NCBI GenBank assembly: GCA_001599815.1
Contig: BCIA01000002.1
Location: 4,871,626 to 4,935,625, forward strand
DNA: 64,000 nt
Origin: Furcasterigmium furcatum
Taxonomy: Eukaryota > Ascomycota > Sordariomycetes > Glomerellales > Plectosphaerellaceae
Direction of reading: 5' to 3'
The position numbers and the translations under genes are program-made. The notes beneath the pieces were generated by a model, which saw only the letters and a list, made by a program, of their open reading frames with translations, was not told the DNA's origin and made no database searches. Of the stretch, positions 31,476-44,233 are shown piece by piece (position 1 is the first letter of the stretch; each line of letters opens with the position of its first letter).

Positions 31476-34173
31476 ATGCCGCCACCTTCGAGAACACAGC
31501 CAGCCGAGGGAGGAGCACTGTCGCCGCGGGCTGCCACCGACCATAATAGTTCGTCCCGGCGGCGGCCCCGTCACGACTCGGATCCTCAGAACTCGGCGCC
31601 CTCACGACCAGACCCGAAGAGGTTCAAGGCCGGCGCTGGCCAAGCATCCCAGCCGCCCACCATGTCAGCCAAGGCGAAGGGGAAGTTCCCCGAGACCATT
31701 GATCTCACGCAACAGAATGCCTTTCGCCCGGGCGCCGGCGCGAAGAAGCTTGTGATTAAGAACTTGCGCCCGGCGTCCGTGGGGGGCCAAGGGAACCGAC
31801 AAACGGAGCTTTACTACGAGCGCACCCGACAGGAGCTCAACGATGCTCTGCAGGCCATTTTCCAGAACCGACCCATCACCTCACCGCTCGAGCGGCTATA
31901 TCGCGGCGTCGAGGACATTTGCCGGAGGGGCGAGGCGGACGGACTATACAAGATGTTGCAGGATATGTGCTACAATCACCTGCAACGGAATGTCCTCACG
32001 TCGATCATGTCAGACAAGGGGACGACCAACGTCGAGATGGTGCGAAGTGTCCTCCAGCACTGGAACGTATGGAACAAGCAAGCTGTACGTCTTCCCCGGG
32101 GCGAGGCCTCCTGATCGGCCGGCAGGACGATGCTAACCTTTCAGACCACCATCCGCTCCATCTTCAGCTTCCTGGACCGAACATATCTCCTGAAAGAGAA
32201 GACGCTTGGCTCGATTAATGACATGGCCATCTTCCAGTACAGGAAAATGACGGGGGCTTCTGCCAAGGACGCACAGGCAATATCGCCTTGGTCGAGGACA
32301 TTACGAGGGCTTTGCGACCTCGTGGCATACCACCGAGCTAAGGATAAGCGGTTCGACCCTGGCCTGCTCAAGGATGCCATCATGATGCTCCACGTCTTTG
32401 GCCAGTACGAGAAGGCCTTTGAGCCATTGTTCATCGAGGAATCGATCAGTTTCTTCAAGCAGTTCGCCGACGAAAGGAGCACCTGGAGCTTGAAGGACTA
32501 CATCCTGGCCTGCGAGCAGGCTCTGTGGGATGAGGGCTTCCGCTGCGACTCATTCAATTTCGACAGCACCACCAAGAAGTTACTCCTCGACTCGGGCCAT
32601 CGCATTCTCGTCAAGGAGTATTCCGCCAAGCTTCTTCATGGCGATTCGCTCTCGAAGCTCCTGTCCGAGAACGAGATCATAACCCTGAAGGCATTGTACG
32701 ACTTGTTACGTCTCTCCGGTATCCAAGCCAAGCTCAAGACGCCTTGGAATGAGTACATCCAAGCAACAGGCTCCAGGATTGTGGGGGATACCGCGAGGGG
32801 AGAAGACATGGTCATGAGGCTCCTCGAGTTCCGCCGGTCACTGGACCTTCTGATCCGGGATGCTTTCGACAATGACGACGGCTTCACGTACGACTTGAGG
32901 CAGGCCTTCGGTGCCTTCATGAACGATAGCAAATCGACGGCCGGCTGGAATTCTGGAACATCCAAGATCGGGGAGATGATCGCGAAGCACATCGATCTCC
33001 TTCTCCGAGGTGGCCTCAAGGCCCTGCCGCAAGCTTTGCTGTCGGACCAGAAGGATCGGGTGGTGGCGGAACAGAGCGGACAGTCGGGCACGGGCGATGA
33101 AGAAGCCGAATTGGACAGGCAGCTTGATCAAGCAGTCGAGCTCTTCCGGTTCATCGAAGGCAAGGACGCCTTTGAAGCCTTCTACAAGAAGGATCTCGCC
33201 CGGCGGCTGCTCATGGGGCGGAGTGCAAGTTCGGATGCCGAGCGGAACATGCTCCGGAAACTCAGAGACGAATGTGGTAACAACTTCACTCGCAACCTCG
33301 AGCAAATGTTCAAGGACCAGGAGCTGGCCAAGGGCGAGATGGAGGCGTACAAAGACTGGGTTCATAATAGTGCCCGTGATCCCGGTACTGTGGACCTCAA
33401 CGTCATGGTCATCTCAGCGGCAGCCTGGCCGACATACCCCGAGGTCAGGCTCAACATCCCGGAGGAGGTGGCGACGGAGGTCAAGCGATTCGAGGGATGG
33501 TTCAACACCAAGCACGACGGCCGGAAACTTGCCTGGCCTCACAGCCTGGCGCACTGCAGCATCAAGGCCAAGTTTCCTAAGGGGACCAAGGAGCTGCTTG
33601 TCAGCGCGTTCCAGGCTGTTGTGCTTGTTCTCTTCAACGGCGTCGACCTCGACGGCTTCCTGTCATACGAGGAGATCAGCACCACCACCGGTCTGCAGGG
33701 CGGCGAGCTGGAGCGGACGCTGCAATCCTTGGCCTGCGGAAAGGTCAGGGTTCTCTCCAAGCACCCCAAGGGCAAGGACGTCAAGCCGACAGACACGTTT
33801 ACGATCAACAAGGCCTTCCAGGACCCCAAGTTGCGGATCAAGATCAACCAAATTCAGCTTAAGGAGACGAAGGAGGAGAACAAGGAGACGCACGAGCGCA
33901 TCGAGCAGAACCGCCGGTTCGAGACGCAGGCCGCCATCGTCCGCATCATGAAGGCACGCAAGACCATCGGACACGCGGAGCTCGTGGCCGAGACGATCAG
34001 TCTCACTCGGAAGCGGGGGCCCGTCGACGCGGCCGCAATCAAGAAGGAGATTGAGAGGTATGTCACCCTTGCCGGCCGCATGGCTCTTGGATCTTGCTAA
34101 CATGATCTCGTCTAGCCTCATTGACAAGGACTACATGGAGAGAGATGGAAAGCAGTATAATTACGTGGCATGA
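31476..34173 (+). CDS. CUL4: Cullin-4, scaffold of CRL4 ubiquitin ligases
   Basis: Scaffold that joins DDB1-type adaptors to the Rbx1 RING protein. Exons: 31476-32084, 32145-34057 and 34116-34173; 859 aa. The N-terminal 90 residues are disordered and basic, as in other Cul4 proteins (Pro/Arg/Ser-rich with a KRF nuclear-localisation-like patch). Cullin repeats follow, then the cullin homology domain (from VELFRFIEGKDAFEAFYKKDLARRLL, split over 33130-33210). The C-terminal winged helix contains the neddylation site IVRIMKARKTIGH, with the acceptor Lys, and the end DKDYMERDGKQYNYVA is restored by the last intron. Among fungal cullins, the long basic N-terminus and C-terminal wording favour Cul4 over Cul1 or Cul3. 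In Neurospora CUL4 with DDB1/DIM-8 is needed for H3K9 methylation; that role is inferred only. Confidence 0.94.
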
Positions 34174-34766
34174 GTGAATGATGGGGTGAATATCGCTGGC
34201 GCATTGGATGGAGCAATTTACACACTTTTTCCCGTGGATGACCTGCAGCCCGGAGTGATGTACTTGTCGAAGCCCAGCTCTGCAACCTAGCGCGCCATAC
34301 AGATGTTCCAACGAGAGGCAGGTTTGGCGACTTGTATTACCAAGACCGGTCTTGAAAGACCCGGGAAGAAATGGTTGCCTTGCTGCGATGAGAGGACTGC
34401 CACAATACTTCCCGTGGTCTGAGGCGTTCGTCGGCAGGTTCCACGGCATCAAGCTTCGGCTTCATGTCACGCAGCCGAGACGGTAATCCCGTTGTTTGCG
34501 GCGCACACGGCCTGGTGGTATGATGAGGCAACTTTGGCAAGTTTGACGACGAGGCAAGTTCCCGTTGTTCGTACCCGGTGTGACATGGCGGAGTCGATAC
34601 CTCTCGGTTACGACTGCTCTGGGGAACCATCGGTTCTCCTGGCTACTAGATAGCTGTGGTATAAAGACATTGGAACGAGACCTTGATGGGATGCGCCATC
34701 GAATTTGCTCCGAGTTGCAACTTGATACCAGACTTTTGCGAGCAAACTTTTCACGCAAGCACGACT
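34174..34766. other. Intergenic
   Basis: CUL4 3' flank and promoter of the MARVEL-like gene. Nothing else recognised. Confidence 0.6.
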
Positions 34767-35420
34767 ATGGCATTGCTGAGCTATGCGGGTGTCGGGCTCT
34801 GGACCGTGCAGGTAGGGAGGGGGACATGGCCGCGAAGTCAAGCCAGGGCAAATATTGACGATGCTTGGCACAGATGATATTTTCCGGTGTGGTTATGGCC
34901 ATCTCCGCCTCCATGGCAACGGCGCAAAAGTACGGCAGACCGCCTGTCGCAACACAATACAGCATCTTCGCAGGCGCGTTCGGTCTGGTCGTAGGCATCG
35001 TTGGCCTGGCGTCGATGTTCTTAGACAAGATCCCAGGCACGTCCGTCCTGGCGGCCGATGGACTTTGTGGTCTGTTTCTGTTCGCAGCGGGCTTGGTACG
35101 TCGTCGGCCTCAACTTTGTGCCTATTGAGCTGATGCGAAATGTTCAGGCCTTCTCCATCAACATGTCGGGAGCCGACTGCGGGGCTTATGACAGAAACGA
35201 TTTGCTGGAGTACAACCTCCTCAACGAAGGTCGCAGGGGGCCCTACTATGGTGTGTTTCGCGATGGCGCCGACGGGTCGCGGCTCGTCAAGAACTGCCGG
35301 CTTGCGAGGGCAAGTCAGGGACTGCAGCTGGCAGCCTGCGCGCTCGCCATTCTGACCATGGTTGTCACGTTCAAGCTCTGGAGAGCTGGTCGAGTCAGGC
35401 CTCTGCCTCGTGCCAGGTGA
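34767..35420 (+). CDS. Four-TM MARVEL-like membrane protein, 179 aa
   Basis: Three phase-0 exons: 34767-34811, 34874-35095 and 35148-35420. Four hydrophobic segments are visible: around SYAGVGLWTVQMIFSGVVMA (restored across intron 1), YSIFAGAFGLVVGIVGLASM, AADGLCGLFLFAAGLAFSIN (restored across intron 2) and LQLAACALAILTMVVTFKLW. This size, spacing and polar-residue pattern fit the MARVEL domain proteins common in ascomycetes, which sit at the plasma membrane or in eisosome-like domains. A luminal loop between helices 3 and 4 has two Cys and several charged residues. The short last tail is basic. The exact subfamily is not recognised. Confidence 0.75.
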
Positions 35421-36456
35421 GGCAGTCGAGGACGTCTATAATTTTACGCCGGCACGCTGGCCGTGCCGGGCATCAAACAAAGTCGCCTGAACCGGGCAGT
35501 CTACAACCCACCCCGCCATTACCTCCGCTGGCAAACCGCGCAAACCGCCGGTCGTGTCGAAAAGTGTGTCTGAAACCACCCCCGCGTCCTGGACTTGAGT
35601 GCGTCCACGGCAAGAAGAAATGGTAACAATTGTTATTGGGGGCCGGGAACGGAAGGAAACCCATTGAAAGAAAAGGATAACCCTCAGCAAGCCGCATAGC
35701 GGAGCCGCCGTTCAAATTAAATAACACTTGAAGGTGAAATTTAACCCAAACTGATGATGAAGAAGAAAAAGAGAAAAGGAAGAAGTTCGCGATGCCGCAG
35801 CAGAGTTTTATGGTCGTCCAGGTGTGGGGCCGCCTGCTGGCTGATGGGAGATAAGATAACGCAAGCGAGTGGTTGGGGTGGTCTGTGCCCTTTTTTTCTG
35901 GCAGGGAGCGTGGACCATTTGTCGCCGCAAATTTGGAGACGGAAGTTATGGTCAAATAAAGTCAAGGCCATCAGACTGCAGACGAGGCCCGGGTGGATGG
36001 TGCATGATGCGAATGGATCTTGGGATTATCTTTCAGTGGTTTTAATACCCCGGGTCTGCTGTCGAAGGAGCTAGGGAAAGCTTCTGTGGAAGTGACAGCG
36101 AGCCAAGTATTACTCGGTACCATGTACTTTCTTACCCATATATTTATGGTGGCGCTGAAAGTACCTGGACTTCCACCCCTCATGCCCAAGACGACAGGGA
36201 CGATCATCTGCAGCAGACAACAAGGAACGGGCAAAGACAAGGCTGGGAGCGATGAATGACGTCCACGGCGTGTCACCTGCTGCCATCCCTCACACTCTAG
36301 ATCCGATGCCAACATCTTGGGCGCAACGGCGTCCCTCATCGCCAATCTCTACTGGCACGGTGTTGATTGACTTTCAAGCTTCTCTGTCAATCTGTCAACT
36401 GTTTGAACAACTCCAAGACACAGCTTCTGCGGAGACACACTAACACGCCAATCATC
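35421..36456. other. Intergenic
   Basis: 1 kb between two + strand genes. Region 35630-35780 is AT-rich and A-rich. No gene, RNA or repeat recognised. Confidence 0.6.
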
Positions 36457-38196
36457 ATGGCACCAGTTCTCATCGAGCCAGAGATCAAGTGCGTCAACTC
36501 TCCAAGTTTGGCCACATACCCCAACTGACAGACTGGCAGTTACCTCCCCGTGGCAGCCGTCGCCGGCCACGGCCTTGGTATCGTCATCCTCACCTCCCTG
36601 GTTGCCCGTTCCTTGTATCAGTCCTACATCAACCTCCCACCGGCCCAGGGCACCAGGGAGCGACGCAGCCGCAGGTCCATCTTCACGCCGCTTTTCGCGG
36701 TACTTGCGCTGGGAAGCCTCGCGCTAGCAGGTCATTCGGCGAGCAAGTACGTGAAGCTGTCTTACCAAGTTTGGGCGCAACAGCGCGCGATCGACATACC
36801 GGCCAGGTACGCTGAGACCAAACCCTGTAACGTTTTGACACACGAGCATGACTGATGATGCCGGTTCAGGGTGTATGGCGAGAAGGGCGTGCTCCCGTAC
36901 GGCGGCGACAACTCGACCCAGGTCCAAGTCGCTCAGTGGCTGACCGACACGCCCGTGTACCTGGATGCTCTCGAGATCATCGCAGAGAAGGCACGTCGGT
37001 TCTGGTGGGGACAGCAAATCGAGCTGTCCACGGTCTCGTGGAGCTTGCTGCTGTCCATCGAGGGCCGCAGGAGGAACATCCCCTTCCTCTGGGGGTACCT
37101 GACGTTGGCTCACATGGTCAGCCTGTCGTTTGCACAGAACCTCTTCTACCTGGCCCTGCTGCTGACCCCGACGCCCAACCCTTCCGGCGAGGACGCGGGA
37201 CGGCCGGCATCTTTCTGGACACGACTCCGACGCCGGGTGTGCTCTGACAAACCAGCAAACTGGAGCCCTCATCCGGCGCTGCTCGGCCTCGTGCTCACCC
37301 AGAGCTTCGGCATCTTGTTCGCTGCTCCCTTTGTTGCCGGCACGGAGTCATTCGCGAAGCTACTCATCGCTTCCAGGGCCCTGACGTTCGTCCCCCTGGC
37401 CCTGCCCGTACTCATCCCTGTCGGCTGGGGAACGACTCACGCGCACCCTCATAGCGCTTACGGCGTGTACACCGAGCTATTTCGGTATGTGTCCATGGCG
37501 ACGTTCCTGCTGCAGACCAAGGCGCTCGCGACGGGGATGTTGTTCAACGCCCCCGAACCGTACAAGCACCGTCACAGCCAGTACCTGCCGTTCGACTCGG
37601 AAAGGCGGTCAACGCTCGAGCGGACGTCGACGGCGTTCGGTAAGATATTGGGCTCCGCTTCCGACCATCCCGTGGTCGGTGCCGTGGCGCAGGACGTGTT
37701 GCTCAGCGGTGTCAGCCTGGTCATCTGGGCCGCGATCCGGTCACTTGACATCAACGACATCTTGGCGTGCGCGACACCGTTTTTCGAGTCCAGGGCGCTT
37801 GAGAGTCATCCGTCACGAGAGTCGAGCAGCGATGGCTCGGAGGTGTCAGAGGAGTCGGGGTCGGGGTCAGGATCAGGGTCAGGGCCAGCCCGGTCGACGA
37901 GAAGCAGGGCCACGCGGGGTTCTTCGTCGTCGTCCAAGATCAAGGATGAGGCTGATTCGCTCGGCCGTGGGCTCAGACGCAGCACCAGGCGTGGGCGGAA
38001 GAGCACGACGGCCGAAACGGCCGACGCGACTTACCAACCCACGCCAGCGGAGAGCGCAGCGGCAGTGGAGAGCGACGTGATCCCCCAGGACGAGGTGGAC
38101 TTGGAGGCGGCGGCCCTGGCCTGGGGCCTCAACGTTCTTGGGGGACTCGGGTTTGGGAGCGCCGGCATCTTCGGCGCCGAGTGCATTTCACGATGA
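36457..38196 (+). CDS. Polytopic membrane protein of unknown function, 541 aa
   Basis: Exons 36457-36488, 36540-36806 and 36870-38196, each junction restoring one codon. About seven hydrophobic segments: near LPVAAVAGHGLGIVILTSLV, IFTPLFAVLALGSLALAG, YLTLAHMVSLSFAQNLFYLA, LLGLVLTQSFGILFAAPFVA, TFVPLALPVLIPVGW, VLLSGVSLVIWAA and the C-terminal WGLNVLGGLGFGSAGIFG. Between the last two lies a long cytosol-like segment (residues about 420-510) made of Ser/Gly repeats (SGSGSGSG) and Arg/Ser/Thr blocks. I do not recognise a family or an active-site motif. Similar multi-helix proteins sometimes sit beside fungal biosynthetic genes, but no such neighbour is present. Confidence 0.75.
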
Positions 38197-38694
38197 GAGG
38201 AGAGAGACACCTTGACCCCTGTCATGCCCCGGATAATGCGGGGGGATGCATCGTGACCGGAGATGTTGTCATCGACACGCGCCCACTGGAGCTCACGGGA
38301 CTTTGGGGGTCGCTCGTGTACGGCGCTCCATCAGCGCCGACTCAATTCGACTTCAGGCAGTTGGTAGCCCCGTCTGCGAGCCTAGGCATCGGGTGCCGCT
38401 CCGGGACTTACACTGATAAGGAACTGAACTACCTGGATTAACCCCACAACCAAATGCCCGGGATCGGCCTTCAGAGCGTCCACACGTCGGGTGTCCATTC
38501 ATGTCCATGATATCGCTATCTTATTCCTCTTTCAGAATGACAGCAGCCTCCGGCACATAGCTATTGTTATCTCCCCCGCCGCTGTACTAGGGGATTGGCC
38601 GTTTAAGAGTACCGCAACGACCCTGCCCTTGACCGCGGCTGTCAAGGACATACTACAGTGCCTTTCAGGTAGCCATCGAACTCGCACCAGCAAC
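38197..38694. promoter_or_regulatory. Promoter region of the amidase gene with GATA sites
   Basis: Contains CACTGATAAG at 38411-38420 and AGATAA (minus strand) at 38567-38572, both matching the HGATAR site of AreA/NIT2-type nitrogen regulators. The 10-mer CACTGATAAG recurs at 41255-41264 before the MFS gene of the same cluster. Confidence 0.45.
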
Positions 38695-40572
38695 ATGACT
38701 AATCTGAACGGTTGGCAGCACAAAGCTCAATGGGCCAGGAGGCACCGCGACGCCTCCCTGGCACAGGTCGAACCGCCCCTGCACGGCCTTCCAGCTGCAC
38801 ATGACTTACCCCTGAGCTCCCAATCCCTGCCCAAAGACTTTCTCACGCCGCGCGAACTCGAGATCACGGAAAACTATGGCATCACAAAACTCCTTGCTCT
38901 TCTCCGCGAGAGGCGGATCTCGGTGGAGGAGGTGACCAGGGCGTTCCTGAGAAGGGCCGCACTGGCGCAAGCTGCCGTGAGATCAACCCCAACCCCTTTT
39001 TCGCCTCATTTCAGTCTCATGAAAACAAATGCTAAAAACGTAGTAACAGACCAATTGTCTCACTGAGCTCCTATGGGACCTGGCCATCAAGCGAGCAAGG
39101 TACCTGGACTCTTTACCAGAGCCGAAGGGCGCCCTCTTCGGCCTGCCCATCTCAACGAAAGAGCACCAGGGCATGGTGGGCGATGGGGTCACCACATCAG
39201 CTGGCATGGCGACCTGGGTAGGCAAGGAGCACGGGTCCAATTTGCTCTACGACACTCTCTGGGCAGAGGGCTGTGTCTTCTTCGCGAGGACCACGCAGCC
39301 GCAGGCAATCATGCACCTGGAGACCGAGAGTCCCGTGTATGGGCGGACCGTCAATCCGTACAACCGGAACCTGACCCCGGGAGGGAGCTCCGGTGGCGAG
39401 TCTGCGCTCCTGGGAATGCGCGGCAGCCTACTGGTAAGCTAGTCATGCGATGAATGGCTTTAGGTGTTCGTGAACGCTGACTTCTAATAATTAGGGCATT
39501 GGGAGTGACATCGGTGGCAGTATTCGGTGCCCCTCCGCGCATGTCGGCGTCTACGGGTTCAAGTGAGTAATCGCAGGCCGTATATTAGCCGCCCTTGCAC
39601 CGCTAATCTCGTGACGCATCCAGGCCGTCCATGAAGCGGATATCAGCCGCAGGTCTCAGGGCGCCAATGGCCGGAAGGGATACCATCTGGGGATGCGCCG
39701 GCCCCATGACTGTCGACCGCGACGGCATGGAACTTCTCATGAAGGTAGCGCTGGCGGCGAGGCCGTGGCTGACGGACCCGAGCCTTGTCGTTAAGGAATG
39801 GGCGCCTTATACATTTACAAGGCCGCTCAAGATCGCCATACAGTGGTGGGATGGAGTCGTCCAGCCACACCCACCGATGACGAGAGCCCTGCGCGAGGTG
39901 GCAGAGTCATGTCGGAAGGCGGGCATGGAGGTGGTCGATTGGAACTGCGAGGACCTGGACCACAAGCTGGCGTGGGATATCACCTCCGCCCTCTACTGGC
40001 CGGACGGAGGCGAAGAGGTCCTAGGCATGTTCGAAGAAACTGGCGAGCCCCTGCTTCCCTTGACAAAGTTCATCATCCACGAACAACCCTCCGTGAAGAG
40101 CCTCAGCGTGGCTGAGCTCATGAAGGTTCGTGATGGTCACTATTCCTCCAGATTTGAACTATGCTAACGGCAACAGCTTTCCGTCAAGCGAGACGCCTAC
40201 CGCGCCAGGTACGCCCGGGCGTGGTCGGATACCGGCAAGGACGGGAGGGAGGTCGATGTCATTCTCTGCCCGCCGTCTTTTGGAGCCGCGACACCTCATG
40301 AGCAGTCTCGCTACTGGGGGTACACCTCGCAGTGGAATCTCCTGGATTATCCCGCGGCGGTGTTTCCCGTAACCATGGTAGATCCTGTCCTGGATGTCAA
40401 GGACGCCAGCTACGCTCCCAAGAACAGCGAGGACAGGTTCGTCTACGACATGTACAACCCGGAAACGTTTGCGAACGCCCCTGTCAGCCTACAGGTTGTC
40501 GGTAGGAAGCAGGAGGACGAGAAGGTCCTGGCGGCGTTGGCGGAGATTGAACGGGCCATGGGACGGAAGTGA
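38695..40572 (+). CDS. Amidase (amidase-signature family), 543 aa
   Basis: Hydrolyses a carboxylic amide to acid plus ammonia or amine. Exons: 38695-38976, 39050-39433, 39495-39562, 39624-40125 and 40177-40572. Intron 1 was set by the motif TNCLTELLWDLA that it restores. The Ser-cisSer-Lys triad is visible: Lys in FGLPISTKEHQG, the cis-Ser in TPGGSSGGESALL and the nucleophilic Ser in GSDIGGSIRCPS, followed by VGVYGFKPS. Length is normal for fungal acetamidase-like enzymes, which act on small amides or aryl/alkyl amides; the substrate is not visible. No targeting signal. It is the first gene of a probable catabolic cluster and its promoter has GATA sites. Confidence 0.93.
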
Positions 40573-41596
40573 CAACGCATTCAGGGGCTGGTTTCTAGGC
40601 TTATTCGCATTTAGACAGAAGCAGGGATAGAGACTGAATGGCATGGCACGTATCGTGGCTTAAACCTCATCTAAAGTGACGAGGATTGAATGAGGGAGGC
40701 ATCGCTAGCTGTACATGTGCGCGAAGAACACGCCTCTCGACGTTCGGCTGGTCTGCGTCGTGTTGGAGAACCCCTTTCGCAGAGACCTGCCCCTGACTTC
40801 CACCTTTGGCCTGATGATCGCGACGCCGTCCTCCTTCGGGCTTCCAACGCGCTCTTGGAGAGTGTATCAGACTGCATGAACCAGTCCCTGGCCCCAGCAG
40901 TTCACGTATCTATCGTGCGCGCGCAGGGTGAACGCTATCGTCAACCTCGGCCGCGATGGTTCACCAGGCCGATTGGCGGCCAGGCAGTCTCAGGCGCAAT
41001 CAACGTCTTCAGGGACTTGTTCATCTCCAGCCCATGACTCGGCTTCCTGCGCGTCCAGGCCGGCCAAACCGGTTTATCTAGCGGGCGGGCGCTGCGGCGC
41101 TGCGGAGCAATGTTTTGGAAGGGCAAGGCGAGCGAGGCGCCCGAAGTGGCTAACGTCTCCCCAGACCGGGATCTGGCCGTCGCCAACTGTTGCTGCACTT
41201 ACACGAGAACCCCCTGAGACCGCGATAAGTACAGAGAGTTGATAGCGGCCACTCCACTGATAAGAGGAAGGGATCAGTGCAAGTGGATGCGCTAGAGGGT
41301 GGAGTGATGGGGTCGGGATCCATGGTTCCTGAGTCGTCCTCTGTCCACTGGCAGTACCCCAGAATCAAGTCTCGCTGGCAGTTGGTTGATGCTGGCCCGG
41401 CGAGCGACTTCAGGGTTCACTCAAGGCATGGATTGTATGCAGGACGCTGCTCCTTAACGAGTACATAAACCTCCCGGAGACGTCCCAAGACAGACTGTCG
41501 ATCCCTCCAGCTCTCAACCAGCCAGACTCTTTCTCTGGCCGCCTGGTCTGTCCTCCCCCGACCATCTCTTGAACATCCATCCCGACGAGCGCAGTC
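40573..41596. promoter_or_regulatory. Intergenic; promoter of MFS transporter with GATA sites
   Basis: GATAAG at 41224-41229 and 41259-41264 (the latter within CACTGATAAG), AGATAA on the minus strand at 41074-41079 and GATAGC at 41241. No gene recognised in this 1-kb stretch. Confidence 0.45.
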
Positions 41597-43460
41597 ATGG
41601 CTCTCAGACAGCGTGGCCCAGAGGCCTCTGACGGCATCGATGCCCTTCCTCCCGGAACTTTCCAGCTCATCGACACGACTGGAGACATGAAGGGACGGCA
41701 TGCCGAGGGAAAGGGCCAGGACGACATCCTCCTCATGCCTCGGCCGTCTGAAGACCCCGAGGACCCCCTCAACTGGGCTTTCAGGCGCAAGGTTCTCGCG
41801 ACGGCGTGTGTTATCATCTACACCATCACGATTGCCATTCCCTCCAGCGCCGTCTACTCCATCGTCACGCCTATCCGCCAGCAGACGGACCTGAGTCTTC
41901 AGGACATCAACAACGGAACCGGTATCATGGTGAGTGAACCAGCTCCGGCCGTTGATTCATGATTGCTAAACTCTGTCGGCTTAGTTTCTCTTCTACGGCT
42001 GGGGCTGCATCTTCTGGCAGGCCATCGCCCTCCAGTATGGCAAGCGTCCCGTCTACCTGTTCACGCTCCTGGCGGCCGTCATCATCCTGGCCACCGCTCC
42101 GCTCTGCACCACCTCCGGACCCTACCTCGCGAACCGCATCATCCTCGGCTTCTTTGGCTCTCCGGTCGAGTCCCTGTGCGAGATCTCGGTCACGGACATC
42201 TGGTTCTCCCACGAGCGCCCCAAGTACATGGCCTGGTACGGCTGGTCGCTGGCCCTGTGCGGCAAGCTGGCCCCCATGCTGTCCGGCTTCATCAACGTCG
42301 GCATGGGATGGAAGTGGACCCTCTGGTGGTGCGCCATCTTCAACGCCATGGCCTTCGTCTTCTGCTTCTTCTTCATGGAAGAGACGAACTACGACCGGAA
42401 GCACCACCACGTCCCCGACACGACGGGCGCCTCCGCGGGAGAAAAGTCCGAGACCGCAAGCGACAGCACCCCGGCCGACCAGGGCGAGTCCGTCCAGGTC
42501 CAGTGGCCTCGCAAGACCTTCTGGGACAAGCTCAGCATCAAGGACAAGAAGCGGCCCAACCGTCTCGTGGATATCATGATTGCCCCGTTCAAGGGCTTCA
42601 CGTATCCTGCCGTCGTATTCGCCGGGTAAGCGCTCCTCATTCCTTCGGCTTCCTCTCTTCCTCTCTCTCTCTCTCCCTCTTATCTACTTTTCATCCCAGG
42701 AGATCAAGGCTAATCCGTATTCCACCTGTTGCAGCTTGATGTATGGCGCAAACAGTCTTGTGTGGCAGGGGTTCCAGAATGCCACAATCGGCACAATCTA
42801 CACTCTCGAGTACGGCTTTAGCACTGCCGGGGTTGCCGCCGCCTACTCTGGAGGTGTCGTCGGCACGATCATCGGGTGAGTCCAGTCATGTGCCAGGCCA
42901 TTCACCATCCAGATGACGGAAAGCTAACCAGGGATATCTCACGCAGCGGATACTACTGTGGAAAGGTTGGCAACATGCTGACGGTCCGCATGGCTCGTCG
43001 CAACGGCGGCATCTCCGAGCCGGAACACACGCTCTACCTCTTCGTCGCCAGCATCTTCCTGGTCCCCTTCGGCATGGTTCTCTACGGCATCAGCGTCACC
43101 TATCACCTGCACTGGTTCGCCCTGGTCATGACGCAGGTGGCCATGGCCATCAACGCCGCCCTCTGCGTCGCGGGCGCGCTGAACTACGCCATCGGAAGCT
43201 ACACGGAGCTGTCCGGCGACATCGTCACCACGTGCGTCCTCATCCGCAACACCATGTCGTTCGCGACGAACTACGGCGTCACCCCCTGGCTGCAGGCCAG
43301 CAGCTACCTGGTGGTCTACTGCACCGTGGCGGGCATCGGATTCGTCTGGAACGCCAGCCTGTTCGTCATGACCCGCTACGGACGCAGCATGAGGCAGTGG
43401 ACTGCGAAGCGGTACTGGCGTGACGTTGAGCGTGCCAGGGCCAAGGGACTCGCCCATTAG
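41597..43460 (+). CDS. MFS transporter, DHA1-type, 542 aa
   Basis: Exons: 41597-41929, 41985-42625, 42735-42875 and 42947-43460. The N-terminal cytosolic part ends in the signature EDPLNWAFRRK that precedes helix 1 of this fungal branch. Further marks: FYGWGCIFWQAIALQYGKRPVY (helix 2 and loop 2-3), RIILGFFGSPVESLCEISVTDIWF split over 42140-42200, a long charged central loop (residues about 270-330), and 12 predicted helices. Transporters of this type move drugs, polyamines or small organic cations; import of a cluster substrate or export of a toxic intermediate are both possible. Intron 2 contains a CT microsatellite. Confidence 0.9.
42653..42677. repeat. CT microsatellite inside an intron
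   Basis: CT dinucleotide run with few interruptions within intron 2 of the MFS gene; it also serves as a pyrimidine tract. Confidence 0.8.
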
Positions 43461-44233
43461 AGTCTTCGGCGCGCAGCCCCATGTCCATGTTGGCCCGCAC
43501 TACGGGCTGACGGCTCAGTGACTACCCTGCCTGATATGACAGCTTTTGGGAACGGAAATCACCGGCGGGGAGAACATCGGGAGGGTGGCGAGCGAGGGAT
43601 ATGGGGCCAAAGACTACAGTGAACAGCTTTCGACATGTCTAGACTAGTTTTATTCAGCTACAATCAGTTCATCCTCGAATTTACCTGAGGATACCAGATT
43701 TACAATAATTCCTTGTGTCGAGATCGTATTTTGATTCACTCTGTTGCTATTTGTCTTGGTCCGGAGGAGATGGTCCTGGAAGTGAGCACGTTTCTAAAGT
43801 CAGATAACAAATCCAATACTTACTATGTTAGGGCAGGATAACTATCAGTACCGGAGTGAAGGAACCCTTAATGTACTTGGTAATCTAGCGCATAGTCCGG
43901 TAGGTAGCTGTCCGAGAGACAAGTTGTCATGGCTCTTTTGATGCGTCGTCTAAGCTGTCAATAAGCATATGGGGCCAAACACCTCGTATATTTTCTCAAG
44001 TACCACATGATGCGTTACTTGCTGAAAACCTTTGCTGGAAAGATCTTTGGGCAGCAGTGACTAAACTCCTCTAGGAACCTTTCAAATGATGCCTTCACCG
44101 GCGACTATAATAGCACCACATGTCGGCGGCCCGGGGCATAAACCAGGACAAGAAACACACGATGTCGCTTGTCTACTTTATGCTATCATTTTGCCGCTTT
44201 CCAGATCAAACGTGATACCTCCGGTCGGCCACC
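43461..44233. other. Intergenic between convergent genes
   Basis: 3' flanks of the MFS transporter and the aldehyde dehydrogenase; AT-rich between about 43620 and 44010. Nothing else recognised. Confidence 0.6.
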